Shown piece after piece: positions 7,898 to 13,964 of a stretch of DNA of 13,964 bases. The translations under genes were made by a program, and so were the position numbers. Below the pieces are notes generated by a model, which saw only the letters and a list, made by a program, of their open reading frames with translations, made no database searches and had not been told where the DNA came from. This stretch comes from JBEKTY01 sp049515555 (lineage in GTDB: Bacteria; Planctomycetota; Planctomycetia; Pirellulales; Thermoguttaceae). The stretch is from positions 1 through 13,964 of the forward strand of contig JBEKTY010000190.1 of the NCBI GenBank assembly GCA_049515555.1, given 5' to 3'. The number at the start of each line of letters is the position of its first letter. The stretch's first letter is position 1.

Positions 7898-8785
7898 ATG
7901 AGCCTGGTTCACATTGTCATCCTGGCGGTGGTGCAAGGCTTGGCCGAGTTGCTGCCGGTTTCCAGTTCTGCCCACGTGATCGTGGCCGAAAAGCTTCTGG
8001 GCTTGGACCCCTCCCAACCTGAAATGACGTTGCTGTTGGTAATGCTCCATACCGGAACGATGTTTGCAGTAATCCTCTATTTCTGGCGGGCCTGGAAGAG
8101 CAGCATTTTCGCCTCCCGGGCTGTGTTCAGGCAACAGGCGGTCAGGCTCGTTACGGCGACGATGCTCACCGCCGCCGTCGGCGTGCCGCTTATCTTGGGA
8201 ATCGAGAAGGGCGCCGAGAAGTCGGGCTACCTGGTCAAAGATGCCAACGGCCACGTGCCAAAGGCCGAGATCGAGTTGCTGTTCGGCAACCTGGGCCTCA
8301 TCTCTGGAGCGCTGTTGGCGGCAGGGGTCTTGATCTTGATTGCCGGGCTGGCCGAACGTGCCACGGCCCGTAAGCGGGCAATTGGGATTCCGGAGGCGGC
8401 CTGGATCGGCGCCGTCCAAGGATTGTGTCTGCCCTTCCGGGGGTTCTCGCGTTCGGGGGCCACGATCTCCACCGGCTTGCTGCTGGGCGTTCTCAAGGCG
8501 CGGGCCGAGGAATTCAGCTTCGCGCTGGCGGTAATCATCACCCCGGCGGCCATTGGGCGTGAAGTGTGGCGGTTACTCAAAGCCCAGCGCGAAGCCGGGC
8601 ATTTTGAAGTCACGTGGAGCCTGTTCGCTCCGGGCCTTGTGGGCATGGTCTGCGCCTTCCTGGCCGGCTTGCTGGCCCTCGGGTGGCTCTCCCGTTGGCT
8701 GGAGGGCGGCCGTTGGTATCTGTTCGGCGTATATTGCCTGGCGGCGGCGTCGGCAGTGTTTGCCCTGCATTGCCACGGTTATTGA
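7898..8785 (+). CDS. uppP: Undecaprenyl-diphosphate phosphatase (UppP/BacA)
   Basis: It dephosphorylates undecaprenyl diphosphate to recycle the lipid carrier for cell-wall and surface polysaccharide synthesis; family members give bacitracin resistance when overproduced. The 295 residues are strongly hydrophobic with about seven to eight membrane segments. The N-terminal catalytic motif is clear: Gln13, Glu17 and PVSSSAH (20-26). The second motif is PFRGFSRSGAT (179-189), with catalytic Arg185. The position before the glycine of the usual PGxSRSxxT motif is Arg181 instead of Pro. A hydrophilic insert at about 105-125 (KSGYLVKDANGHVPK) makes it slightly longer than the roughly 270-residue norm. 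The ATG has GAGG ten bases upstream. Only weak promoter matches (CTGGCA at 7802, TAGATT at 7826) are visible. It is flanked by oppositely oriented genes, so it is probably monocistronic. Confidence 0.95.
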   Translation: MSLVHIVILAVVQGLAELLPVSSSAHVIVAEKLLGLDPSQPEMTLLLVMLHTGTMFAVILYFWRAWKSSIFASRAVFRQQAVRLVTATMLTAAVGVPLILGIEKGAEKSGYLVKDANGHVPKAEIELLFGNLGLISGALLAAGVLILIAGLAERATARKRAIGIPEAAWIGAVQGLCLPFRGFSRSGATISTGLLLGVLKARAEEFSFALAVIITPAAIGREVWRLLKAQREAGHFEVTWSLFAPGLVGMVCAFLAGLLALGWLSRWLEGGRWYLFGVYCLAAASAVFALHCHGY

Positions 8786-9037
8786 CTTGGGGCTGTCGGC
8801 TCAGACTGCAAAATGGTTGAGGGGCGAAGCCACCTGCCGAGCGACCGGGGATTTAGGGAGGCGGGACGATGTTGCGAACCGGCCGCAACTGCTCAGGTGC
8901 GGACAAGTGGACATCTTTGCCGACGAAAGTCGGATACCCGACCGCAGCGATTTTGCCCACGACCTTCATGCTCGCATGTCTGGGCCTTTCCTGTTTGCTT
9001 GTGTCCTTGGTCGGCTCCCGAGTCCGCCTCTCCTCCT
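8786..9037. other. Convergent gap between uppP and the hydrolase gene, with two weak small-ORF candidates
   Basis: I see no RNA gene or terminator here. Two short readings overlap on opposite strands. On the plus strand an ATG at 8869 follows GGGAGG at 8856-8861 and opens a frame of 83 codons with one hydrophobic stretch (MLACLGLSCLLVSLVG); it runs 83 nt into the 3' end of the hydrolase gene. On the minus strand ATG at 8970 opens a 38-codon frame (MKVVGKIAAVGYPTFVGKD...) ending near 8854. Its third-position GC is high and its second-position GC low, as expected of coding DNA. Neither is recognisable; the minus-strand one could be a remnant. Confidence 0.3.
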
Positions 9038-9985
9038 TCATTGCGCCTTGGCGCCCGGCAGCCGCTTTTCCAGGCCTCGGACGATCCACTCCCGGGCCTC
9101 CTTCCACATGGCCTCCGTGACCCCGTGCCCCGCCTCGGGAAACGGCGTGAAGAGGAGCCGGCCCCGGTCTGGAGCATAGCGGGGCTCGAGGTCCGCCACG
9201 AAGCGGCGCACCGACCGGATGTCGATGTACTCGTCGCGGCCGCCGTTGACGAGGCACAACGCCTTTGGCGGGATCCGGCCAAAGCGGGGCCGGGGGTCGA
9301 TTGAGGCCACCAGCTCGCGGAGGCGCGGGCTGTAGGCGGCCTTCCGCGCTTCCTGTTCGGGGCCGGGCGGAATCTTCGTCACGTCCCACCAGAAGTCCAC
9401 CGCGCCGACAATGCTCGCCACGACGCCCACACGGGGCTCACGCCAGGCCAGCAGCATGGCCGTGCTGCCTCCCATCGACACCCCCGTCACGGCCACTCGG
9501 GAGGCGTCGACGTCCTCCCGACTGGAGAGCGCGTCAAGGAGGATCGGGACGTCCTTCGCCGTCCGGGCGATGGAGGTCTGATGGACCCAGATGCTGTACT
9601 CCTCGCCCAGCGCGGCGATCCGCTCGCCGTGGAAGATGCCGGCGATGGAGCGCTCGCCGTGCAGATGGGCGTCGATGGCGACGGCGAAGATGCCCCGCGC
9701 GGCCAGATCGCGGCACCACGGTTCGAGGTTCTCCTTCGCGCCGCGGAAGGAGTGCAAGGCGATGCACACCGGCAGCCGGCCGCCGGAGGCCGGATGGACG
9801 GCGATGGCCGGTACGGCCTCGTCCGCATCGAAGCCCGGCAGCCGGAGTTTCTCGCGGACCAATCCGCCGGGCAGGTCCTTTCGCTCGAGCACCTGCACCT
9901 CCAGCGGAGCAGCAGCGGCCACCGCGGGAAGCGAGGTCAGCAGCCAGGCGACAAGAACCTTGGTTCTCGACGAGATCATCTGCAT
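9038..9985 (-). CDS. Secreted alpha/beta hydrolase (dienelactone hydrolase/acetyl-xylan-esterase-like)
   Basis: The predicted protein is a 315-residue serine hydrolase of the alpha/beta fold, probably an esterase acting outside the cytoplasm; the substrate is unknown. The signal peptide spans about 1-26 (VLVAWLLTSLPAVAAAA). The nucleophile elbow is GVSMGG with Ser170. Asp251 (NGGRDEY) and His287 (GHGVTEAMW) complete the triad, and LHSFRG at 77-82 sits where the oxyanion loop is expected. The frame stays open far upstream to 10981, but that extension lies antisense-frame over the isomerase gene. I chose ATG at 9985 because GGGAGGA stands six bases before it and the signal peptide begins there. 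It lies 74 nt behind the isomerase gene on the same strand with no terminator between, so co-transcription is likely. Confidence 0.9.
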   Translation of the reverse strand: MQMISSRTKVLVAWLLTSLPAVAAAAPLEVQVLERKDLPGGLVREKLRLPGFDADEAVPAIAVHPASGGRLPVCIALHSFRGAKENLEPWCRDLAARGIFAVAIDAHLHGERSIAGIFHGERIAALGEEYSIWVHQTSIARTAKDVPILLDALSSREDVDASRVAVTGVSMGGSTAMLLAWREPRVGVVASIVGAVDFWWDVTKIPPGPEQEARKAAYSPRLRELVASIDPRPRFGRIPPKALCLVNGGRDEYIDIRSVRRFVADLEPRYAPDRGRLLFTPFPEAGHGVTEAMWKEAREWIVRGLEKRLPGAKAQ

Positions 9986-10059
9986 GGCACTTCCTCCCGA
10001 GGCGATTGCCTCCCTGGCGGGATGTGTTTCGCTGCGGCTCGACCCAACCCACCGTGGTC

Positions 10060-11019
10060 TTACGCCACAGGAAGCTTCGCCTGGGCGTCGGCCCGCAGAC
10101 GGGTCATGTACTCCAGGGCCAGGCGGGTCTGCTCGTGCACGTAGTCGATGCCCGCCGGCTTGCCCGCACGCATCGCCGGATGACAGAATTCCCAGTCGAT
10201 GTAGCCATCGTAGCCGGCGGCCAGCAGCGCGTCGACATAAGCCGGGTAGGCCACCTTCCGCCGCCAGAAGCGGTCGTCGAAGTAGCCCCCCGCCACCAGC
10301 TCCACGCCGCCGTCGCTCCCGCGGGCGAACTCGGCGTTGAAATGCGAATGCACGAGCAGCTTGCCGCTGGCCCGCACCATTTCGCGGGCATGCACGGCCG
10401 ACTCGGCTCCCGGCTCGATGTTGATGTCCATGCACGCCTTGAAGGCCGGCGAGCCTACCTCTTGGATCAGGCCCAGCACGTCCTGATAGCGGTTGACCAC
10501 GTCCGGGCCATGGTTCTGCAGCGCCAGGAGCACGCCGTGGTCTTCGGCCACCTTGGCCAGTTCCCGCAGGCAGTCGACGACGAAGGGCCGGCGGTCGTTT
10601 TTCCAGTAGCCGTATTGATCGTAGCCGTAGGTGTCGTCGTAGGTGGCCAGGCCGTCGTAGAGGGTGATGCCGCGCCAGGCGGCGAAGATTTTGCACAGCG
10701 GGGCGCCCAGGTCGTGGGCCAGCTCGATGCACTCCCGCACGTAGCACAGCATCGCTTCCCGATGGACGGGGACGGGGCTCGAGAGATCGCAGTTCGGCGA
10801 CACGGCCGAGATGGGCAGCCCAAGCTCGCCGGACAGGTCGCCGAGCCGCCGGCGATCGTCGCGGGAGAGGTCCATCGGGGCCGCGTGGGGCCGCTCCGCA
10901 TCCAGCTCTACCCCTTCCCAGCCTTGCTGCTTGGCAAGCCGCATGAGGCTGACGAGGTCGAGGGCCTGGCCCCGATACCACACGCCCCTATAGGTAATAC
11001 TGTAAATGCCGATCTTCAT
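10060..11019 (-). CDS. Sugar phosphate isomerase/epimerase-like TIM barrel (xylose isomerase-like, AP endonuclease family 2 fold)
   Basis: This 319-residue cytoplasmic protein has no signal peptide. The fold is seen from MKIGIYSIT, GWEGVELD, ISAVSPN, LALQNHG, FKACMDIN, LLVHSHF and GYIDWEFCH in the order of barrel strands. Probable metal and substrate residues are Glu38, Asp198, His224 or His226, and Glu277. At the position where many family members have a metal-binding Glu (EN-H) this one has Gln168 (QNHG). Some homologues share this, but it makes the exact reaction uncertain. Family members isomerise or epimerise sugars or inositol derivatives, so a role in using the product of extracellular glycan breakdown is plausible but inferred. 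ATG at 11019 is preceded by GAGGAA at a seven-base distance and by a promoter at 11044-11072. It is upstream partner of the hydrolase gene. Confidence 0.9.
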   Translation of the reverse strand: MKIGIYSITYRGVWYRGQALDLVSLMRLAKQQGWEGVELDAERPHAAPMDLSRDDRRRLGDLSGELGLPISAVSPNCDLSSPVPVHREAMLCYVRECIELAHDLGAPLCKIFAAWRGITLYDGLATYDDTYGYDQYGYWKNDRRPFVVDCLRELAKVAEDHGVLLALQNHGPDVVNRYQDVLGLIQEVGSPAFKACMDINIEPGAESAVHAREMVRASGKLLVHSHFNAEFARGSDGGVELVAGGYFDDRFWRRKVAYPAYVDALLAAGYDGYIDWEFCHPAMRAGKPAGIDYVHEQTRLALEYMTRLRADAQAKLPVA

Positions 11020-11043
11020 GGCGGGGTTCCTCTATTGCGGGAG

Positions 11044-11072
11044 ATTCCTGGTTTCGCCCGCACCGCCGTCAA
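11044..11072 (-). promoter_or_regulatory. Candidate promoter for the isomerase-hydrolase unit
   Basis: On the minus strand TTGACG (11072-11067) is followed after exactly 17 nt by AGGAAT (11049-11044), 24 bases before the ATG of the isomerase gene. The -35 box is identical to those of the two plus-strand promoters nearby; the -10 box is weaker. The 311-nt divergent gap 11020-11330 holds this promoter and the opposite one at 11174-11202; I see no other structure in it. Confidence 0.5.
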
Positions 11073-11169
11073 CATACCGCGCGCCGGCCGCGGGCACAAC
11101 GTCCGGGGCGCGAAAGCCAGCGGCCGCCGCACGCCTCCCGCCGGGCCGGCTTTGCACAGCGGCCCCCGG

Positions 11170-11202
11170 TTGCTTGACGCTGCCCTCCGCGCAAGATAGA
11201 AC
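11170..11202 (+). promoter_or_regulatory. Promoter of the Asp-box gene, containing a duplicated 26-nt module
   Basis: TTGACG (11174-11179) is followed after 17 nt by TAGAAC (11197-11202). The 26 nt from 11170 to 11195, which include the -35 box and almost the whole spacer, recur at 12524-12549 with only two mismatches. The module has imperfect dyad symmetry (CTTG-a-CGC near the left, GCGCAAG at the right), which could be an operator. The leader to the ATG at 11331 is about 120 nt. Confidence 0.65.
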
Positions 11203-11330
11203 AGGAATGCAAGCGGGGCACGCCTTCTCCCTTTGTTGGCGTGGAGGCTGCTTCTTGTACCGGCGCCGGAGGGCTGTTGGCAACGGCCGCTGTCGAAGGC
11301 AATCCAAGGCGGCACAGGACGGACGCGGTT

Positions 11331-12503
11331 ATGAGCATAGTCTTTAGTCGTCGGCGGGTGTTGCGGGGGGCCGGTGCGGCCGCCGCCATGGCGCTGGTGG
11401 GCCGCGCCGGCCGCGGGCAGACGGCGCCCCGCGCCGTGGTAATCGAAACGAAGCCCATCAGCCGGCAGCCCACGCTGTATCATGGGTGGCCGACCGTCGC
11501 CCGCCGCCGCAACGGGCAACTGTTGGTGGCGTACTCGGGCGGGCGGGAAGGCCACGTCTGCCCCTTCGGCCGCGTCGAGCTGATACATTCGGACGACGAC
11601 GGCCGCACCTGGAGCGAGCCACGAGTGCTGGCCGACTCGCCCATCGACAACCGCGACGCGGGCGTGCTCGAAACGGCCCAAGGCACGCTCCTGGTGACCA
11701 GCTTCACCTCCTTGGCTTACGAGTCGATCCTCGCCCAGGCCGAGCAAGCCAAACCGGGCCAGCCGGGGGCCTGGCCCGCGGAACGCCTCAAGCGCTGGCA
11801 GGCCGCCCACCAGCGGCTCGACGCCGCGGGCCGCCGGGCCAAGCTGGGGGTGTGGATGTTGCGCTCCACCGACGGCGGCCGCACCTGGTCCGAGCCGTAC
11901 GATTGCCTGGTCAACAGCCCCCACGGCCCCATCACACTGGCCGACGGCCGGGTGTTATACGCGGGCAAGGACTTGTGGCGGCCGGGAGAGCGCGTCGGCG
12001 TATGCCAATCGACCGACGACGGCGCCACCTGGCGCTGGCTGGCCCAGTTGCCCGTGCGGCCGGGTGATCGCCCGGCCGAATACCACGAGCTGCACGCGGT
12101 CGAGGTTTCCGCCGGACGGCTGCTCGTGCAACTGCGGAACCACAACCCGGCCAATGCCGGCGAAACGCTGCAGAGCGAATCGACCGACGGCGGCAAGACC
12201 TGGACGCTTCCGCACCCCATCGGCGTGTGGGGAGTGCCGTCGCACTTGCTCCGCCTGCGCGATGGCCGGCTGCTGATGACCTATGGCCATCGCCGGCCGC
12301 CGCTGGGCAATCAGGCGCGCACCAGCGAAGACGGCGGCCGCACCTGGTCGCCGCCGATGATCCTCTCGGCTGACGGCACAAGCACTGACCTGGGTTATCC
12401 ATCCACCGCGCAACTGGCCGACGGCTCGCTCGTGTCCGTGTGGTACGAGTTGCTGGCCGGCTCGCCCCGCGCGGTGCTCCGCCAGGCGCGGTGGAGCTTG
12501 TAG
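11331..12503 (+). CDS. Tat-exported Asp-box (BNR) beta-propeller protein, sialidase/exo-alpha-sialidase-like
   Basis: The 390-residue protein begins with a twin-arginine signal (SRRRVLRGAGAAAAMALVG, residues 6-24), so it is exported folded. Five Asp boxes follow the pattern S-x-D-x-G-x-T-W: 87-94, 179-186, 227-234, 284-291 and 332-339. They mark a six-bladed sialidase-type propeller. HGWPTVARRRNGQLLVAYSGGRE near the start is typical of the superfamily, and NRDAGV at 107-112 resembles a conserved propeller strand. Planctomycetes carry many such proteins of unproven activity, so exo-sialidase action is only a possibility. The frame stays open back to 11241, but ATG 11331 is chosen because the Tat motif follows directly; the ribosome binding site (AGGA near 11316) is weak. 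It is divergent from the isomerase unit and shares a promoter module with the downstream beta-helix gene. Confidence 0.85.
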   Translation: MSIVFSRRRVLRGAGAAAAMALVGRAGRGQTAPRAVVIETKPISRQPTLYHGWPTVARRRNGQLLVAYSGGREGHVCPFGRVELIHSDDDGRTWSEPRVLADSPIDNRDAGVLETAQGTLLVTSFTSLAYESILAQAEQAKPGQPGAWPAERLKRWQAAHQRLDAAGRRAKLGVWMLRSTDGGRTWSEPYDCLVNSPHGPITLADGRVLYAGKDLWRPGERVGVCQSTDDGATWRWLAQLPVRPGDRPAEYHELHAVEVSAGRLLVQLRNHNPANAGETLQSESTDGGKTWTLPHPIGVWGVPSHLLRLRDGRLLMTYGHRRPPLGNQARTSEDGGRTWSPPMILSADGTSTDLGYPSTAQLADGSLVSVWYELLAGSPRAVLRQARWSL

Positions 12504-12520
12504 GCCGGCACGTTGCCGGC
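12504..12520 (+). terminator. Stem-loop directly after the Asp-box gene stop codon
   Basis: GCCGGCA and TGCCGGC form a perfect 7-bp stem with a CGT loop starting at the base after the stop codon. No T-run follows, so termination is uncertain; it is just upstream of the next promoter. Confidence 0.4.
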
Positions 12521-12523
12521 ATG

Positions 12524-12556
12524 TTGCTTGACGCCGCCCGCCGCGCAAGCCAGAAT
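12524..12556 (+). promoter_or_regulatory. Promoter of the beta-helix gene, second copy of the 26-nt module
   Basis: TTGACG (12528-12533) is followed after 17 nt by CAGAAT (12551-12556). Positions 12524-12549 match 11170-11195 in 24 of 26 bases, including most of the spacer, which is normally free to vary. A transcript from here would run through the REP-like element at 12606-12673 before reaching the ATG at 12715. Confidence 0.6.
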
Positions 12557-12576
12557 AACGGGCAACCGCCCAACCC

Positions 12577-12692
12577 GGATTATTCACCAACGGATTATTC
12601 CGTTCGTAGTGACCGCATTCATGCGGTCCTTGAATTGTTCACACCTTCCAGACCCGATAAATCGGGTCACTACGAGCCTCGGTGAATAACCC
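12577..12692. repeat. REP-like inverted hairpin pair (family A, copy 2) with extended terminal inverted repeats
   Basis: The core 12606-12673 repeats the copy at 5121-5188: GTAG, a perfect 8-bp hairpin at 12611-12628, a 22-nt spacer, a perfect 8-bp hairpin at 12651-12668, and CTAC at 12670-12673. Stems and loops are identical in both copies; differences lie in the spacer. Around the core a further inverted pair occurs: GGATTATTCACC at 12577-12588 and GGTGAATAACCC at 12681-12692, one mismatch. Copy 1 has the right half of this pair (5196-5207) but not the left. A direct repeat of GGATTATTC (12577 and 12592) lies on the left flank. The element occupies the leader of the beta-helix gene. Confidence 0.8.
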
Positions 12693-12714
12693 CGCCTAAC
12701 CTAAGGAGCCTGCC

Positions 12715-13893
12715 ATGCACCGCCTGACTGCCTGTATCTGCCTGTCCGCGTTATTGCTGTTGTCTGCCGGCGGCTCTGCCTGGGGCGAGACGCTGAAGGT
12801 TGGGCCGGGCGAGCGGTACGCCCGGCCCTCGGCGGCCCTCGCGGCGGCCACCGACGGCGACCTGATCGAGATCGCCGCCGGCACGTACTCGGGCGACGTG
12901 GCCACGATCCGCGCCAACCGGCTGACCATTCGCGGCGTGGGCCAAGGCCGGGCCAAGCTCGCCGCCGCCGGCCACGACGCCGGCGGCAAGGCCATCTGGG
13001 TCATCGCCGGCCGCGACACCACCGTGGAGAACATCGAGTTCTCAGGGGCCCGGGTCCGCGACCGCAACGGTGCCGGCATCCGACCCGAAGGTCCCAACCT
13101 CACGCTCCGCAACTGCCGCTTCTGCGACTGCGAGAACGGGATCCTGGGCGGGGCCGGTGAAATGCTGATCGAGCATTGCCAGTTCGACCATTGCAGCCTG
13201 GTGGCCACCCCTGCCGCCACGCACTCGCTCTATATCGGCAAGCAATGCTCCAAGCTCGTCTTCCAGTACAACTACTCGACCTATGCCAAGGAGGCGCACC
13301 TGCTGAAGAGCCGGGCCCGCGAGAACTGGGTCCTCTACAACCGCCTGACCGACGAACAAGGCACGGGCAGCGCCGTGGCCGACTTCCCCAACGGCGGGTA
13401 CGTGGTAATGGTGGGCAACGTCTTGCACAAGGGCGCCCGCGGCCAGAACAGCCGGGTCGTGGCCTACGGCATGGAGGGGCTGAAGTACGACCGCAACGCC
13501 CTGCTGGTAGTGAACAACACGATGGTCTACGAGCACCGCCACACGTCGGCCTTTTTCGTGCAGGCCGACCACTGCCCCGCCGATTTCAGGCCGGTCATTT
13601 GCAACAACCTGTGCGTGGGGAAGATCCCGCTGACAAACTCCGCCCAGGCCGACGCGGCCGGCAATATTCTTCTTAAGACCGTGGCCGGGGCGGGCTTCGT
13701 AGACCCGGGGAACTACGATTACCATCTCACGGCCGACTCGCCGGCCAGGGGCCAGGGCGTCCCGCCCGGCAAGGCCGGCGACTTCGACCTGACCCCCAGG
13801 TTTCAGTACGTTCACCCGTGCCGGGGGGAGCCGCGGCCGGCGGCCGGACGGCTGGACGTAGGCGCCTTCCAGTACGCCTTGCCGGCCCGCTAG
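12715..13893 (+). CDS. Secreted right-handed parallel beta-helix protein (pectate lyase-like fold)
   Basis: This 392-residue protein starts with a signal peptide (ACICLSALLLLSAGGSAWG, cleavage near residue 24). LKVGPGERYARPSAALAAATDGDLIEIAAGTY is the usual opening of pectate-lyase-superfamily helices. It is followed by coil repeats such as LTIRGVGQG, TTVENIEFSGARV, LTLRNCRFCDCENGI and MLIEHCQFDHC (about 70-165), then longer coils to about 320. The end, YDYHLTADSPARGQGVPP and RLDVGAFQY, matches the choice-of-anchor-Q style terminus also seen in the giant protein. A polysaccharide-lyase or polysaccharide-binding role is typical of the fold, but no catalytic residues could be assigned. ATG 12715 has AAGGAG six bases upstream. 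Expression probably comes from the promoter at 12528-12556, through the hairpin element in the leader. Confidence 0.85.
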   Translation: MHRLTACICLSALLLLSAGGSAWGETLKVGPGERYARPSAALAAATDGDLIEIAAGTYSGDVATIRANRLTIRGVGQGRAKLAAAGHDAGGKAIWVIAGRDTTVENIEFSGARVRDRNGAGIRPEGPNLTLRNCRFCDCENGILGGAGEMLIEHCQFDHCSLVATPAATHSLYIGKQCSKLVFQYNYSTYAKEAHLLKSRARENWVLYNRLTDEQGTGSAVADFPNGGYVVMVGNVLHKGARGQNSRVVAYGMEGLKYDRNALLVVNNTMVYEHRHTSAFFVQADHCPADFRPVICNNLCVGKIPLTNSAQADAAGNILLKTVAGAGFVDPGNYDYHLTADSPARGQGVPPGKAGDFDLTPRFQYVHPCRGEPRPAAGRLDVGAFQYALPAR

Positions 13894-13915
13894 CCCGCCG
13901 GTATCTTGAGCGGTA

Positions 13916-13964
13916 GGTCTTGGGTCTTGGGGCTTCGGTCTTCGGCCTTGGGTCTTGGGTCTTC
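13916..13964 (+). repeat. Heptanucleotide tandem repeat, at least seven units, cut by the window edge
   Basis: Seven consecutive 7-nt units fit the pattern GGYCTTS (one unit is GGGCTTC): GGTCTTG, GGTCTTG, GGGCTTC, GGTCTTC, GGCCTTG, GGTCTTG, GGTCTTC. The array begins 22 nt after the beta-helix stop codon and continues past the right edge. No unique spacers separate the units, so it is not CRISPR. Confidence 0.9.

Noticed and set aside
9986..10981. N-terminal extension of the hydrolase frame on the minus strand
   Set aside because: It overlaps the isomerase gene in another frame, is Arg/Gly-rich, and the true start has a strong ribosome binding site and signal peptide at 9985.
9265..11199. 644-codon open frame on the plus strand across the hydrolase and isomerase genes
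   Set aside because: Low-complexity Arg/Gly/His-rich product antisense to two well-supported genes.
11241..11330. 30-codon N-terminal extension of the Asp-box protein
   Set aside because: It would bury the twin-arginine signal inside the protein; ATG 11331 places it at the N-terminus.
13916..13964. CRISPR array
   Set aside because: Units are 7 nt, contiguous and without spacers.

Overview
The window looks like a chromosomal piece of a high-GC planctomycete, probably of the Pirellulales type. This is inferred from gene style, not from a marker gene. The signs are a giant exported mosaic protein with cohesin-like, dockerin-like and autotransporter-associated repeat segments, a secreted formylglycine sulfatase, a Tat-exported Asp-box (BNR) protein, a secreted BON-domain protein, a xylose-isomerase-like TIM barrel, promoters of the TTGACG-N17-TAGAA(T/C) type, and repeat-rich intergenic gaps.

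Layout. 1-5105 (+): 3' part of a very large exported protein cut by the left edge. 5106-5346: convergent gap holding a GTAG-bounded inverted pair of REP-like hairpins and an 82-nt hairpin. 5347-7602 (-): two-gene unit, BON-domain secreted protein then sulfatase, with a candidate promoter at 7626-7653. 7603-7897: divergent gap with a second family of GTAG-bounded paired palindromes. 7898-8785 (+): undecaprenyl-diphosphate phosphatase. 8786-9037: gap with only weak small-ORF candidates. 9038-11019 (-): sugar isomerase-like TIM barrel followed by a secreted alpha/beta hydrolase. 11020-11330: divergent promoter region. 11331-12503 (+): Tat-exported Asp-box propeller protein. 12504-12714: promoter and a second copy of the first REP-like element, in the leader of the next gene. 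12715-13893 (+): secreted right-handed beta-helix protein. 13916-13964: heptanucleotide tandem repeat running off the right edge.

How the genes may work together. Five of the eight confident genes carry an export signal (sulfatase, BON protein, hydrolase, Asp-box protein, beta-helix protein), and the giant protein is almost certainly exported too. The sulfatase, Asp-box protein, beta-helix protein, hydrolase and cytoplasmic isomerase would fit breakdown of an extracellular, possibly sulfated, glycan. No glycoside hydrolase, transporter or regulator is visible to confirm that. UppP serves lipid carrier recycling and is probably unrelated.

The most unusual content is intergenic: three GTAG-bounded paired hairpins in two sequence families, and a near-identical 26-nt module that forms the -35 box and spacer of two promoters 1.35 kb apart.
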